Below are positions 50,331 through 63,300 of a DNA stretch of 64,000 bases, one piece after another (positions within the stretch are counted from its first letter, which is position 1; each line of letters begins with the position of its first letter). The notes under the pieces were generated by a model that ran no database searches, was not told the origin of the DNA, and was given only the letters and a program-made list of their open reading frames with translations. Source of the DNA: Galerina marginata (taxonomy: Eukaryota > Basidiomycota > Agaricomycetes > Agaricales > Galerinaceae); the NCBI GenBank assembly GCA_023014335.1, contig JAECYW010000010.1, forward strand, positions 2,232,001-2,296,000. Direction: 5' to 3'. The position numbers and the translations under genes were made by a program.

Positions 50331-53300
50331 AATTAAGGATTCGTTACGCTTTCTATTTCTGTCCGTTCTCGCAGTATGAATTATTTAAACTACTCCGAAA
50401 CACTTTTGTGATCAAAATTCTCCGTGTGTCGACGACTTCGGGTCACTTCCTGGTGCCTTCCGAATCTTCCAGCCCCGGCACTCGAACAAAACTCGTCTAC
50501 TCACGCGCTACCTGAGAATCTACTATTCTGAGCTTCAAATTTGAATAAAACTATAAGAAAAAGCCATATTTGACTGTTTAAAATCTCGGACACTTTGGAG
50601 AGCGTTTGAGTTTACTGATAGGGGCACGTCGCGTCGATGTATAGGTCACGTGTTGCGTGCTGAAATTAAAATTTCGTCGAGTCTCCGACATCATAGCACA
50701 CTTAGTGTCAAGAGGTCAACTCTCCACGTACGATTCTCTTCCAATCCTCGATAGGATGTACTGCTGCCTTCCATTCTCTGGGAATACTCGCCGTTTTGAC
50801 AAAAGATCCCAAACGCTCGTGCAACATCGCGCATTTCTTTGCGTCTCGTCTCTCCGGATCTCTCTCCTCATGGCTCCAGGCTCCTCACCTTATCGCAGCG
50901 CAGGTCTAGGTTGGGGTGAGGGAACAAGTCTGGCCGAGATTTTCCTCTGGTCTTCTTTAAGCAACAGGTACGTATTATGAGTCTGACGAGCCCCCATTTT
51001 TGGTCGCAACCAGGGCCCACGAACACGCCGATTTCGCATCTTAGCTAGAGTTGTAGCAAGGGTCGTTAGTGAAGCAACGAGGCGACTAGGTGCGTACTTT
51101 CAATTTTGTTACTTTCATCTGGATATGGAGATGAACCCACTTCGTCGTTCTGTAGCCGGACTCTTACCTACCGCAGGAAGGAGCTCTGTTACTCGATTGC
51201 CACGTTGACTCGCGGCCTGGCTGCATAAATCAAGCTGGATCTACACCATGATTTTGCGATTGATTGTCGCCACAACCTGTCTATGACCATTCTCACCGAC
51301 TGTCTCCTCTCCAGAGGGTGACGATTTCCAAATCATCTCCTCTACCCATCCGCTGTCGTCGTTCCTCTCCCGCTGCTGCCTCCTCTTTCACTCTGTCCAT
51401 CTCTACCCCGGGGCGGGTCGTATGACCCCCCGTCTGGACTTTGGACATGATCATAATATTGGATGGCCGTGGGAGAGGTTTCGTCACGTTCTTAGTTCGG
51501 GTGTTTGGGGCACTGGGTTACGTAGGGAAGGGGCGATTGGAAAAGTGGGGCGGGACGGGCGAGGTGGGCAGTTGGTGTTGGCGCTGGGGGAAGATTACGA
51601 GCTACCCATGATCGGGAAGAAGAGAAGGGAAAGCTATCATCCCTGCTCCCATCTTTCCCGTCCCAGTCCCGGCTGTGGTATTGGTACTCCAGTCATGGGC
51701 CGCTGGAGCAGCCGCGGCGGGATAAGTGTTCGTCACGTCAGCGGGTGAATGGGGAACGGCGCGACGCGGAGCAGAGGCGATGGGGCGGGTGGGATAGGCA
51801 GCTGGTGCTGATGTCGCTGGCGGCGCGCTGCTGGCACTGCCGGGAAGCGGGCGAGTTCGTAAGCCGGCTATGGTTGGGTGGAGACATAAATAATTAATCT
51901 TTGTCTCGACGGAAGTGGTCCATTGGGTCGACGCGCAATTCTGAAGTAGGCTCTGCGTATTGGCTTAGTGTGTTCTCATTTTTTCAATTTACACATGGAA
52001 ACTTTGATATAATCTTAGCAAGGACAGACGAGAAAGTGGGGCAGAACGTGCTCTGGGAAATCGACAACCCTCTACGGCACCCTGTCCCTCTTGTCGTACT
52101 CCTCGTCCGACGGCCCCGTCATTACGCCTCAGGCCTATCACTTCCACAATGACCCAGACTGCTATATTTCTCCTCTAAAGCCCCAAGACGCTCCTGGTTA
52201 GTACTGCGTCCGTCTTATCCGGTTACTTCCTACTGACTCTTCTCCTGCGCTAGATCAGTTATACCCCGTCCTCAACGTCCAAGAACCGAGAGATGGAAGT
52301 CTGGAGCTTTGGAATCCCAGATTAATTTATGCTTGGCGGTGTAGAGCCGATTCAGTCCACGCATCGCCAGATTTGCGTCTTGTAGGTGGGTGAGCCATGT
52401 AAAATCGAACTGTTTGTTGATGACTTCGAATTCAACTTTCTCAATCCCCCCAGAAGTTTCTCTCCGAAGATTCTGGAGTTCTTTTTTACCTGTGATCCTA
52501 GTTCGTACCCAATCCATTTATTGGGCGATTCCCCCATACCTAACTTTGCCTTTCGATTTCATCGTCCTCTGAATCCCTCTTTCTTCCGTACCCTCATCAT
52601 CCGCGTCCATTGGTCCTCTCCCTTTCTCGCGATTTTCCGATCGATTTTTTGCCGCTATAGCAACCTTAGAGCATCCAGTGTTCAACGTTGTAGCCATACG
52701 CCTAAGGGCTAGCGATAACAACGTCAGCTGAAATCCCGAGCAAGATCATCGACCACGCTGAAGCCTAGCAGTGTGTATTCGCTTCGTTTGAGGGGTATAT
52801 TTTGCTGACGCCCGCGCATATAGTCGCCTTTTACCCAAGAGAATCGCTGTTTTGGTACCTTTACCGCCGGGACCTTCCTCATTCCGCGCCTACTTAACTT
52901 TGACTGTGAACCTATCGGAGTCTATACCTTGTATGCGTGCTGTCTCGGCTCCTCATCGTCACGAAAGCTGCCAAGTTTGAATCGGGGGAAGGGGGTAGAG
53001 AATAGGACAAACGAAAATAATTAATCAAGTCAGGCGATATTTGGAACTTTCGCGCTACGGTGAAGCTCGATTCCAATCATGTTGCAATACTAATGGATAA
53101 ATGTTCCAGGGAACCAGTCGGCCTTGCCGTTCCGTTGAATGTTGGAAGAGGAAGTGTTTGTATACAGTTGAATTTTTTCGATCTTTTCTTTCTTTTCCAG
53201 GTCTCCAAAGCCGCCGTTCCGTTCTTTGAATGGTACAAACTTGGTTAATGGCACGAAATTCAGCGCACTTTGGACCAGATTGGTTGTCGCCATACTGGTA

Positions 53301-53917
53301 AGCCTCGCTGACCGATATTAGCGTAGCTAAAAGCTCATCTCGTTGCTCAGGTGCTGCATCAATTACTATGCTGTACGTGAGCAATCTATCAACGCCCTTG
53401 GCCTTTGAGCCGGAAGCACGCTCGTAAGTTGGCTATATGGAGGATAACACTCCTTCTGTTTGTTCAATCCTGCAAATGTCAAGGTGCAAGTGGGATTTTC
53501 ACTGCTGATACGCGTGTTCTTGCCGAACGCTTGCCAGTGGGGAAGCTGTTATTGGCGGCTGGGGTGGAAAGTGCGAAACGACCTCAAACGTTATTAACGT
53601 TTTGCATTCAAAGAAATGTTACAGCTCGTTCCTTCGGCCCTACTCTGGGTGTTCGTGAATTATTGAAAAAGCCCTTGACATCAGACAAGAATTGCGGCCA
53701 AAGGTTTTTCCGCATCTAACTCAGCTCAATGAAATACATCAGATTTCGGCGAAATGGCAAAATTAGATATCACTCGCCTGTGATAACGTAACGACTTGTC
53801 GGACAGAGAAAACTGAAGGGATGTCCATCCCTTATCTTTGATCAATGCGATCATCGTCCCTCCAATATCATCCATCCTACAGCCTCAACGACTGACACTT
53901 CTGGCGACAACAAAAAC
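50331..53917. repeat. Spacer between HECT copies 1 and 2 (duplicated flanks)
   Basis: The first part (about 50620-51190) resembles 58270-58800 downstream of copy 2: GTCGCGTCGATGTATAGGTC against GTCGCGTCGGCGTGT.AGTC, CATTCTCTGGGAA, and AAGATCCCAA. The second part (about 51910-53700) is the duplicated upstream flank described at 43770-46535. A purine-rich stretch on the plus strand (51480-51790) separates them. The minus frame 52272-52517 contains GGIEKVEFEVI, shared with unit 1. No intact gene is recognised. Confidence 0.5.
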
Positions 53918-56900
53918 ATGTACCGCTGGTCCTCAGGCCCCTGGTATGCACTTTATCATGAGAAGAAACGACCAGAGAAGGCGGTGAAAATCCAGAACTG
54001 GTGGAGACGCATGTTGGAGGTCAAGGCGGCGAAGGAACCTCTCAGGACCATCTTCGAGGGCGATGAAACGGGTTTGACGGGACTAAGGTGCCTTGTCTTG
54101 ATTGGAGCGCACGATGATGTACTTGGGAGATGGGCGAGGGCGATGATACAGCTTGGACCTGGTGCGTTGAAACGGCTCGGTGCTTGACTTCATTCAATTT
54201 TACGGTAACATGAATAGAAGCAATTCTGGATCGGGTCTTGGGAAAGCAGAGCACGAGTTGGCTGGTGCTTTTGAGGAAAACGAGCTTGCTGCTTGTTTTA
54301 TCTTTGCACTACGCACCTGAGTTAGGCTTTCGTTTCTAGGCTCGCAAGCTTACTGACTACACTATATTATATAGATCACCAAATACCTCATTATACCTCG
54401 AGATTCTGACCATTTTTTTGTCGAACGAACACGCTGTAGCTACATCAGGTGCTCAAGGGACTGCCTTTTGCCAGGCCATCACAGCGTATCTCATGAAGAA
54501 ACAATTCTACGGCCTTCTCAGAAAATTAATTCCAAAATTAGTACTGTATAATAAATTCCCGTATTCCATGCCCTTTTCTAATTATCTTTCGTTCGCAGCC
54601 GATCCAGAGCTCAACGACTTTACAGCCTTACCTTACCTTATGCGTGTTGCCTCTATCGATCTACCCAGAAGATTCACCTGAATTTTCAAAAATATATGTC
54701 GACATCTTCGTCCATATTTTGAGCCTCCCATTGCTCCCAAATCGACTGCCACCTGACAGCCCATCGCCGTTCATATCGTACTTCTTGCTGACCAAACTGG
54801 AAAAACTCGCCGATCTGATCAGCTCTATAACCCAAAACCTTAACTGCTTTTCCCCGGTAGATCTTGCGGCAAATTTATTCATGTTCGTTTCCCCGCACTA
54901 TGAAAGGCTTTCACCGACAGCGTTCGCTTCCTACCTTCAGCTTTCGGTAATGTTGATCAATAGATTCAATGTCTACTCTTGGCACTCGTCATCAGCCATG
55001 GAACCAAGAAGCAATGTCAAATCTCAAACAAACCATGTTGACCACGATTCAGACTTTAGCGATGGATCCTCAGACTATGAGGATTCACAACTAGACGAAG
55101 ATGATTGGCCTTTTTCCTTTATGCAAGTTAATGCCGAGTCAATAAAGTGGATTTCCAAAGCCGCTGCCCGTCCGCACATAACAAATTTGCTCAAGTTCAC
55201 GCCATTACAAGCCATCCTTTTATCCCACTTAGCGGCGTACCTGTTTGTCGTGACAGCGACGTGGCCATCTTCCCAACAAGAAGTTTATAATATTGTTCTT
55301 GCGAGCTCCAATGGTCAGTTGGTTGGAGATTTGTATCGGGAGGTTGTGAGGCAATCGCCATTGGGGCAGGAAGAGGATTCTAAGAATGTATACAGTGAGT
55401 TTTTAGTTCAAGTCTTTGCAGTCGAACATTCATTGCTTTCATTGCTTCAGGGTCAGGCAGCGCCATACACTGGCCCCCGATCATCCTTCTTGCCGACTTA
55501 TATTGCCAAGCGCTCCAAACCATGGATGATGAAGAGTTCTTTGGTAAAACGTCTGGGAGTCATGGGCGTAACCCACTGACCCTGGAAGAGGTGGCTTCGT
55601 TCAGTGTTCAGCTACGCAATATTATATTTTCGCTGTACTGGCGGTACTCACACGATAACCCCGATTTCGATGAACCAGACTGGAACCAAATCTATGTTCA
55701 CGTCTCACCGCATGTGTATTGCTCGTGGAAGGCGTTGAGGGAAAGGTTACTGCGGTGCTTGTTGAGAATTCATGCGAGAAAGTAATTGCTTTTTTATTTA
55801 TTTTGGTGATGAATTTAATCGTGCTTTTTTTTCAGTTGTCGACGGCCATTTGTACGTTTGGGTCACTGGCTAATTAGGTCACAACTTGATATGAACTCGT
55901 TCATCGACGCAGCCATGTATGTATTTCAATCCCTTCTTTTCTACCTTCCTGACACTTCTCCTAACGACGTCGACACACACATCCAACAGTACAAAAGAGC
56001 AGAGATATTCTGAGACCCACCACTCCCAACCGCCAAGGATAATCACAAGTCAACACTGGAACTCCCTACTGCCATATCTTTCCCTCCTCAAAAACATTCC
56101 GTTCGCCATTCCGTTCGAAGTGCGGGTCTCCATCTTCCAACACTTCATCGTAAATGATAGGCTTTCACACGGCTCTACTGAGCGGCTCAATGCCTTGGGG
56201 CACCATCAAAGGCCGGGGGTGAAAATCCGTCGAGGCGCGGTATTTCTCGATGGATTTGCTGGGCTTGCGGAAGTTGATTTGAAGGCGCCGCTTGAGATAG
56301 TTATGACCGATAACTTTGGGCAAGAAGAGTGAGTCCTTCAATTATATTCCGGGTTTTAATGGCGGTCCTGACATACTCCCATTCAGGGACGGGATTGATG
56401 GCGAGGGCCACTTTAAAGAATTTTTTATGTCGTTCTGCCAGCGGGTGTTTGGGACGAATCTTGGTTTGTGGGTGAAAAATAAGTGGGGCGGGTTCTATCC
56501 GACTTCTTATAGGTATGCAACTCAAGGTATCCTTTCAAGTTGGGCGCTCTTTTATCTCGCAGTTCAATTCTGAATGTTGTTTTCTTTCAGACCATGTCTT
56601 AGACTGGTATTGGTTCGTTGGATGTATGATTGGCAAGGCAATGTATGATGGCATTTTGATGGAGATCGGGTTTGCTTACTTCTTTCTATCTAAGGTAAGC
56701 TTGCCTGCGTGTTATTCGTTTGGCTTCCTTACAAGAGAAACCAGTGGCTAGGCCGGAGAAGCTACTTCGACGATCTCTTTTCACTAGATCCGGACCTTTA
56801 CCACCGCCTGCTTTCCCTCAAACACTCCACTGAGAACATCGAAGATCTCTCATTACGTTTTGCTATTGTTACTCAAGGTGAGGCTGCTTCTTAAATAAGC

Positions 56901-57760
56901 ATATCTATTAATTTAGTATAATCTATCAGAATCTGGGGTGACAAGAACGGTGGACCTCATGCCAAACGGCCATGAAATTGCCGTCACCCAGGAGAACAGG
57001 TTGCGTTATATTGACCTTTGTGCCCGTTACCACCTGAATGCCCAGATTAAAAGGCAGAGTGAGGCATTTCTCCAGGGGCTGTCACAATTGATTCAGCCGA
57101 AATGGCTGAAGTACGTCTTGCATTTTATACCTCCCATGTGATTGTGTAATAACGAGGCAAATTTTGACAGGATGTTTGATCAGCGAGAACTCCAGATTCT
57201 CATTGGAGGTACTGTTGCGCCGATCGACTTGGATGACCTCCGGTGTCATACTACTTATGGTGGTGTTTATCATAACAACCACGAGACAATAATCGCATTT
57301 TGGCGGGTAGGTCTTACGACTTTGTTATTTCGTACCCTGAGTTCCAATTGTGAATACCGATTTAGGTCGTCAATTCCTTCCACCGATGGCAGAAACATAG
57401 CTTACTGCGGTCTGTGACGAGCTGCAGCCGTCCACATGTCCTGTAAGCGGTACTTTACCCCGATATCGGGTCTTACAAATTGAATGCTAATGTAAAATTC
57501 TAGAGGATTCAAGGAACTAGTTCCTAATTTCTCAATACGCGACGATGGATCAGACGAAAATCGGCTTCCCACATCCCGCAGATGTATCAATCTTCTCAAA
57601 GTAAGAAACGTCCATTTTCTTATTTTATTTCCCTTTGATGACGAGTTGGGCTAATGCGCGCTTTCATGCACATTAGCTTCCTATGTATAAAAGCGACCGT
57701 CAATTGCGCGAAATGCTGCTGGAAGCTATTACATCCCGAGCCGGGTTTGATTCCTCTTGA
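53918..57760 (+). CDS. HECT-type E3 ubiquitin ligase (UBE3C/Hul5-like), copy 2
   Basis: This copy has the same exon layout as copy 1 and an open spliced frame. Its landmarks are AVKIQNWWRRML, GLTGLRCLVLIGAH, LSLPLLPNRLPP, an acidic linker, RRPFVRLGHWLIRSQ and IPFAIPFEVRVSIFQ. HFKEFF, GCMIGKAMYDGIL, NGHEIAVTQENRLRYI, MFDQRELQILIGG and LDDLRCHTTYGG follow, and the end is LPMYKSDRQLREM then GFDSS. The catalytic Cys codon is at 57583-57585, but the residue before it, almost always Thr in HECT enzymes, is Arg (TSRRCINLLK). The intron matching copy 1's GC-AG intron has a normal GT donor. Either activity is retained or it is weakened; sequence alone does not decide. It lies 7.38 kb (start to start) from copy 1. 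Confidence 0.88.
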
Positions 57761-60365
57761 ACTTACGGATTGTGTATGCTTAATGGTCAATATCTTGTTA
57801 TCCAGTTTCGTTCCTCAGGTTGAGGGATCCTGTTCTCTTTTGTTATTCCCAAATGGGCGAATTCGCACGTACTCACTCCTAAGGACACCGCTTAGTTAAT
57901 ATATTGGTATGTCTGGAGAGATTCAAATGTTCAATGATCAATCCTTCCTACTTATGGTTATGTACATATCATTTATAAGTGGCTTCCTTCAATCAAATCC
58001 CTTCCATCCTAACAGTTAAAATTGTTACTTTGGCCTGCTTTCTTACCAACTGTCACTCTTTCGATCAAGCTTTTCGTTCTAAAACGACGATGCAATCCCC
58101 TCTCAGGTTTCTTTGATCGTACTTTCGCAAGGCTCGACTACTCATTCGTTATTTGATAATCTCCCATTGGAGGCAGTCATAACTCTGAACTTAAAATTCG
58201 GAGCATTGGCCGCAATCAGCAGCACAATTAATATTAGACTGTTTGAAGTCGTGGTGAAGAGCAGGTGCATCGGGGCGCGTCGCGTCGGCGTGTCAGTCAC
58301 GTGCTGCGTTTTGCATGTTGAATCAAATTTCCCATCGCCCGGATTCGTCTGCCGTGCTTCCTGGAATTCCTCCACCATGATGCTGTTATAGGATGTCAAA
58401 TTCACCTACGGCTTACATTCTCTGGGAAGCTTCGACGTCTTGAAGATCCCAACGACTCATAAGTCATGCAACACCATGCTCTTGTCACCTCTCCGTCGCA
58501 GCCCAAGTCCAAGGTTCTAGTGTACGCGAACAAATTTTTTCTTGCCTGAACCTTTTCTGATTTTTTTATTATTAAGAATCAGGCTCGTACCGTGACAATC
58601 TATGTGTTCTAACAAGCGAACAAGGCCTACAAACGCGCCGCCCTCGCGTCGGCAAAAAGGAATCTCAATATGAGTTAATGACAGAACGAGCCGTCTAGGT
58701 ACTTACTTGCCTCTTCGTTTTTCCTTCTGAAGTTGGAGATGAAGCTGAAGAAATTCTGTCGTTTTTAGTTGGCCGCAGGCGTTACTCGAGTATGTACCGA
58801 TTGCAAGATTTGCTCCCTTCTTTCGAGCCCCCGTCGGCGAACTAGTCTTTCTGCTGCGATGCCCGATTTCCTATCGATTCGTCGTCTAATTGCGGACCTC
58901 AAGCTAGACGTATATCATCTGTTCCCACGGAACCCGGGGTTGGCGCTGCTGGATCCCCTTTCGTCGAGCTGGCGGGTGTGTGGAGGGATGAATGACGGTG
59001 CCACGTAGCGAGCAGGATGCGGCAGTTTTCTCAGGTGCTGAATGTTGGATCCTGCTTGTGCATTTGATGATTCAGAGTGGGGTGGTTCTGCGGAGGACAA
59101 GGAAGGACGGCTTTTCCTTTGGGACGAATTGGCGAATTGGTAAGCTTTAGGTTCTGATGCGACCCATACTTTTTGCTGACGTCTTCAAAGAACCGTGCTC
59201 GTATCATGATGAGCCACGTTTTCTTGTTCGTCTGTGGTCATTCTGTCTCTACAGGGCCCACGAACGCACCGATCTTGCATTGTCATTGGAGTCGTACCAC
59301 GGGTTCAATGGAGGAAGACTGGGTATGTGCCTTTTAGTTTATTGCTTCCTCTGAAGTCGACGCTGAATCATATTTCATCGTTCTGTAGCCTGTTCGGGCG
59401 CTATTTTTCCTCATTCAACATCCGGGCTCCTTGGATCCCGCCTTTGAGCCTCTGCCGCGCATCCTGCTGTCCTTGCGACGATGTTCGGTTACCATGTCAA
59501 TTTATTATCTGACTGCATATCTTGAGCTGGGATGTGCTCTATTCTTTCGCTGTCCTTTTCCGTCTCACCAACCTCCTCCGCTCCAGTGGGTCCAGGATCT
59601 TCAAACTATCAGTCCCGGGTTTACTCGCCTGTCGTCGTCGCAGCCTCCCGCTGCCGCTCCCTCTTTCCGCCTGTCGTGCTGTGGAGCTATGAGGTTATGT
59701 AGGTCCCGGGCCAGTGCTGCTTGACGAGCCGTCCCTTTTCATCGTTCTGGCGGTTGTGTGGACGAGATCTTGCTCGTGCTGTCAGTGATTCAGAATGAAA
59801 CTGGCTTCTTTTGAGTATGGGTCCTCCCATCCTCACAACACCCACAAATGCGCCTAGATTGCCATTTGAATTGGCACAGGCCTTTTTAGTGGAGGAATAA
59901 GCAAATAGGTACAGACCCATTGACTTTTACTTTCTCTGAAGTTGGGGCTGAGCACAATTTGTCGTTCCGCAGTTTTTTCAGGCGTTACATACTTTGCCCC
60001 ATTTCAAGATTCACGCCACCCTGGACTGCTCCTTTGAGCTTCCGTCGTGAATACCTGCCACCATTAACACCGTGGACGCGTGGGAGTCGTTATAGTGAAC
60101 TGATGTAAATTCCCCATTCTCTTCAATAAGTGTTCATCTTGATCTGCAATCGAGGGACTGATTCCTTTTTGTCTGAATGTCATACTTCCTCAAGATAAAA
60201 TTTATGAAATCCTTAAATAACATGCACCGCCGTTAACGTCACGACTTGTCTGACACGGAATACGTACTGGTGTCATCTATTCCTTATCTTTAATCGATAC
60301 CACCATCTCCTTTCCTGTCTTCACCCAAAAAAAACTCGACGATTGTTGCTTTCGGTAACGAAAAT
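57761..60365. repeat. Spacer between HECT copies 2 and 3 with diverged repeats
   Basis: This spacer holds at least three diverged copies of a short module, at about 58620-58790, 59235-59470 and 59830-60040, and a fourth at about 50995-51170 after copy 1. Each begins near CCCACGAACGCRCCG or ACAAACGCGCCG. In three of the four, a CTCTGAAGTTGGxGxTGA-like block follows 100-150 bp later, then TTCTGTCG or CGTTCYGYAG. Open frames such as 59431-59724 look fortuitous. About 70 bp before copy 3, CTTATCTTTAATCGATACCA matches the promoter of copy 1. Confidence 0.45.
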
Positions 60366-63300
60366 ATGCCCCGTTATTCCTGGTTTACACCGCTCGATGA
60401 GACGCAGAAATCAGAAAGGGCTGTGAAAATCCAGGTGTGGTGGCGGCGTATGTTGGCGGTCAGGGCGGCGAAGAAACCCCTCAGGACCATCTTTGAAGGC
60501 GATGTAACGGGTTTGACGGGGCTGAGGTGCCTTTTGTTGATTGGGGCCCACAACGATGTGCTCGGGACTTGGGCTAGGGCAATGCTACAGCTAGGACCTG
60601 GTGTGTTGAAAGGATTTGGTACTTGAGTTCATCCAATTTGACGGTAACATCAATAGGAGCAATTCTGGACCGGGCCTTGGGGGAACAGAGCACAAGTTGG
60701 TTGGTACTTATGCGGAAAGCAGCCTTACTGCTAGTTCTGTCTTTGGCAAACGCACCCGAGTACAGCTTTTACTTCTAGGCTCGTATATGTACTGACTATA
60801 TCATACAGATCCCCGAATGCCTCATCGTACCTGGACATTCTGATGGTTTTATTGTCAAAGGAACATGCGTTAGCCGCGTCGAGTACTCAAGGAATTGCTT
60901 TTTGCCAGGCTATCACGGCGTACCTCATGAACAAAGAATTCTACGGCCTTCTCAGAAAATCGATCTCAAAATTAGTACTTCATACTAATTTCCCGCATTC
61001 CATTCCCTTTTCTAATTATGTTTCATTCACAGCCAACCGAAAACTCAACAAGCTTACAGCCTTTCCTTACTTTATGCACGCTGCCACTGTTGACCTACCC
61101 AGAAAAGTCACCTCAATATGCAAAAATATACGTCGACATTTTCGTCCGCATTTTGAGCCTCCCTTCCCTCCCAAATCGGCTTCCACTTGACACCCCATCG
61201 CCGTTCATCTCATACCTCTTGTTGACCCACCTGGATAAACCCGCCGATCTGATCAGCTCTATAGATCACAAGCTTTCCCGCGTTTCCTCGCCAGATCTTG
61301 CGGCAAACTTATTTGTGTTTGTTTCCCCGCACTACGAAACACTTTCTCCCGCAGTTTTCGCATCCTACCTTCAGCTCTCGACGAAATTGATCAATATGTT
61401 CAACTCCTGGTCTTGGTCGCCACGATCATCATCGGAATCAGGAAGCGAGGAGGAACCGCAAGGAAAGCCAGTCGACTATGATTCGGACTTTAGCGATGGT
61501 CACTCTGAATACAAGGATTCACAACTAGAGGAAGATGGTTTGCCTCCCCGTTTGGAAGTTACTGACGAATCCATAAAGTGGCTTGCGAAAGTAGCCACCG
61601 CACAGCACATAACAAAATTAATCAACTATACGCAGTCGGAAGACATCCTCTTGCCTCACTTGGCAGTGTACTTGTTCACCGTGACAGCAACATGGCCATC
61701 CTCACAACAGGAGATCCAGAGTATTGTCCTCGCAAGCTTAAGTGGCAGCCTAGTTGGAAGGCTATATCGGACGGCCGTGAGGGAGTCGCCGTTGGGGCAG
61801 GACGAGGATTCTATGAATGTTTACCGTACGTTTTCGAATCAATTTTCTACGGTTAAGCATTCATTGGCTTTAGAGTCAGCTAGCGCCATACACTGGCCCC
61901 CTATCATCCTTCTCGCTGACTTATATTCTCAAGCGCTCCGCACCATGGATGACGAAGTGTTTTTCGGTACGGCGGCCATGCACCGGGGATGTAACCCATT
62001 GAGTCTCGGAGAGGTGGCCACATTTAGTGCGCAGTTGCTCAACATTGTGTTTTCACTGCACTGGCAAGACTCGGACTATTTGAATCGTGTAGACTCTGAA
62101 TCAGACTCGGAGGATGAACGATATATGCACGTCTCACCGGATGTGTATTGCTCGTGGACGGCGCTGAAAGTAAAATTAATGCGGTGCTTGTTGAGAGTCC
62201 ACGCAAGAGAGTAAGAGATTTTCTTTATTAATTTTTGGTGAAGAAACTGATCGTCTTTCCAATTAGTTCTAGGCGGCCATTCCTGTTTTTGGGTCACTGG
62301 CTCCTTAGGTCACGACTTGACATGAACTCATTCGTCGACGCGGCTGTGTATGTCCATTCTTCTCTTCTTGAATACCTTCTTAACCTTTATCCAACAGCAT
62401 TTCTGATCAACGATCTTCCTGGACCTCCTCACAAATGCAAAGCGACGTCACCCGTTATCATAGGGAATTCGTACCGCCACCGCAACTGTCAATCCTCAAA
62501 AACATTCCGTTTGCTATTTCGTTCGAGGTGCGAGTTGCCATCTTCCAGCACTTGGTCGTGAACGATAAGGCGTCGCACGGCTCCTCTGAGCGGCTCAATG
62601 CCTTTGGGCACGATCAAAGGTCGAGAGTGAAAATCCGTCGCGGCGTGTTAGCTCGAGATGGCTTTGATAGGCTTGATAGAGTTGATTTGAAGGCGCCTCT
62701 GCAGATAGTTATTACTGACGAATTCGGGCAAGAGGAGTGAGTCATAAAATCATTTTTCGGGTTAAAAAATTGATTTTGACTTACGGTCGTTGATGGTGTC
62801 AGGGATGGTAGCGGTCAATTTAAAGAATTCTTTACGTTGTTCTTGCCGCAAGTCCTTCACACGTCTTCTGGTCTGTGGTTGAGAACTAAGAGGGGAGAGT
62901 GGTATCCGACTTTCCATGGGTCTGCCTCTGAAGGTGCCTTTTCGTCGTATTTTGATCTCGCAGATAAATTCTTACCGTCATTTTAGGTCACATCTTAGAC
63001 TGGTACTGGTTCATTGGACGTATGATTGGCAAAGCAATGTATGACGGAATTTTGGTTGGGGTCACATTTGCGAATTTCTTTCTATCCAAGGTAAGCTCAC
63101 GCTGTATACGTTAGGATTCGCACCTACAAAAGAGACCAGTGGCTAGGCAGGAGAAGCTATTTCGATGACCTCACTTCACTGGATCCGGGCCTACACAGTC
63201 GCCTTCTTTCCCTCAAACACTCCAGGAAGATGGACGATCTCGTGTTGTATTTCACTATTGCTACGGAGCGTGAGCCTGTTTTTTTAAATAAATGAATCCA

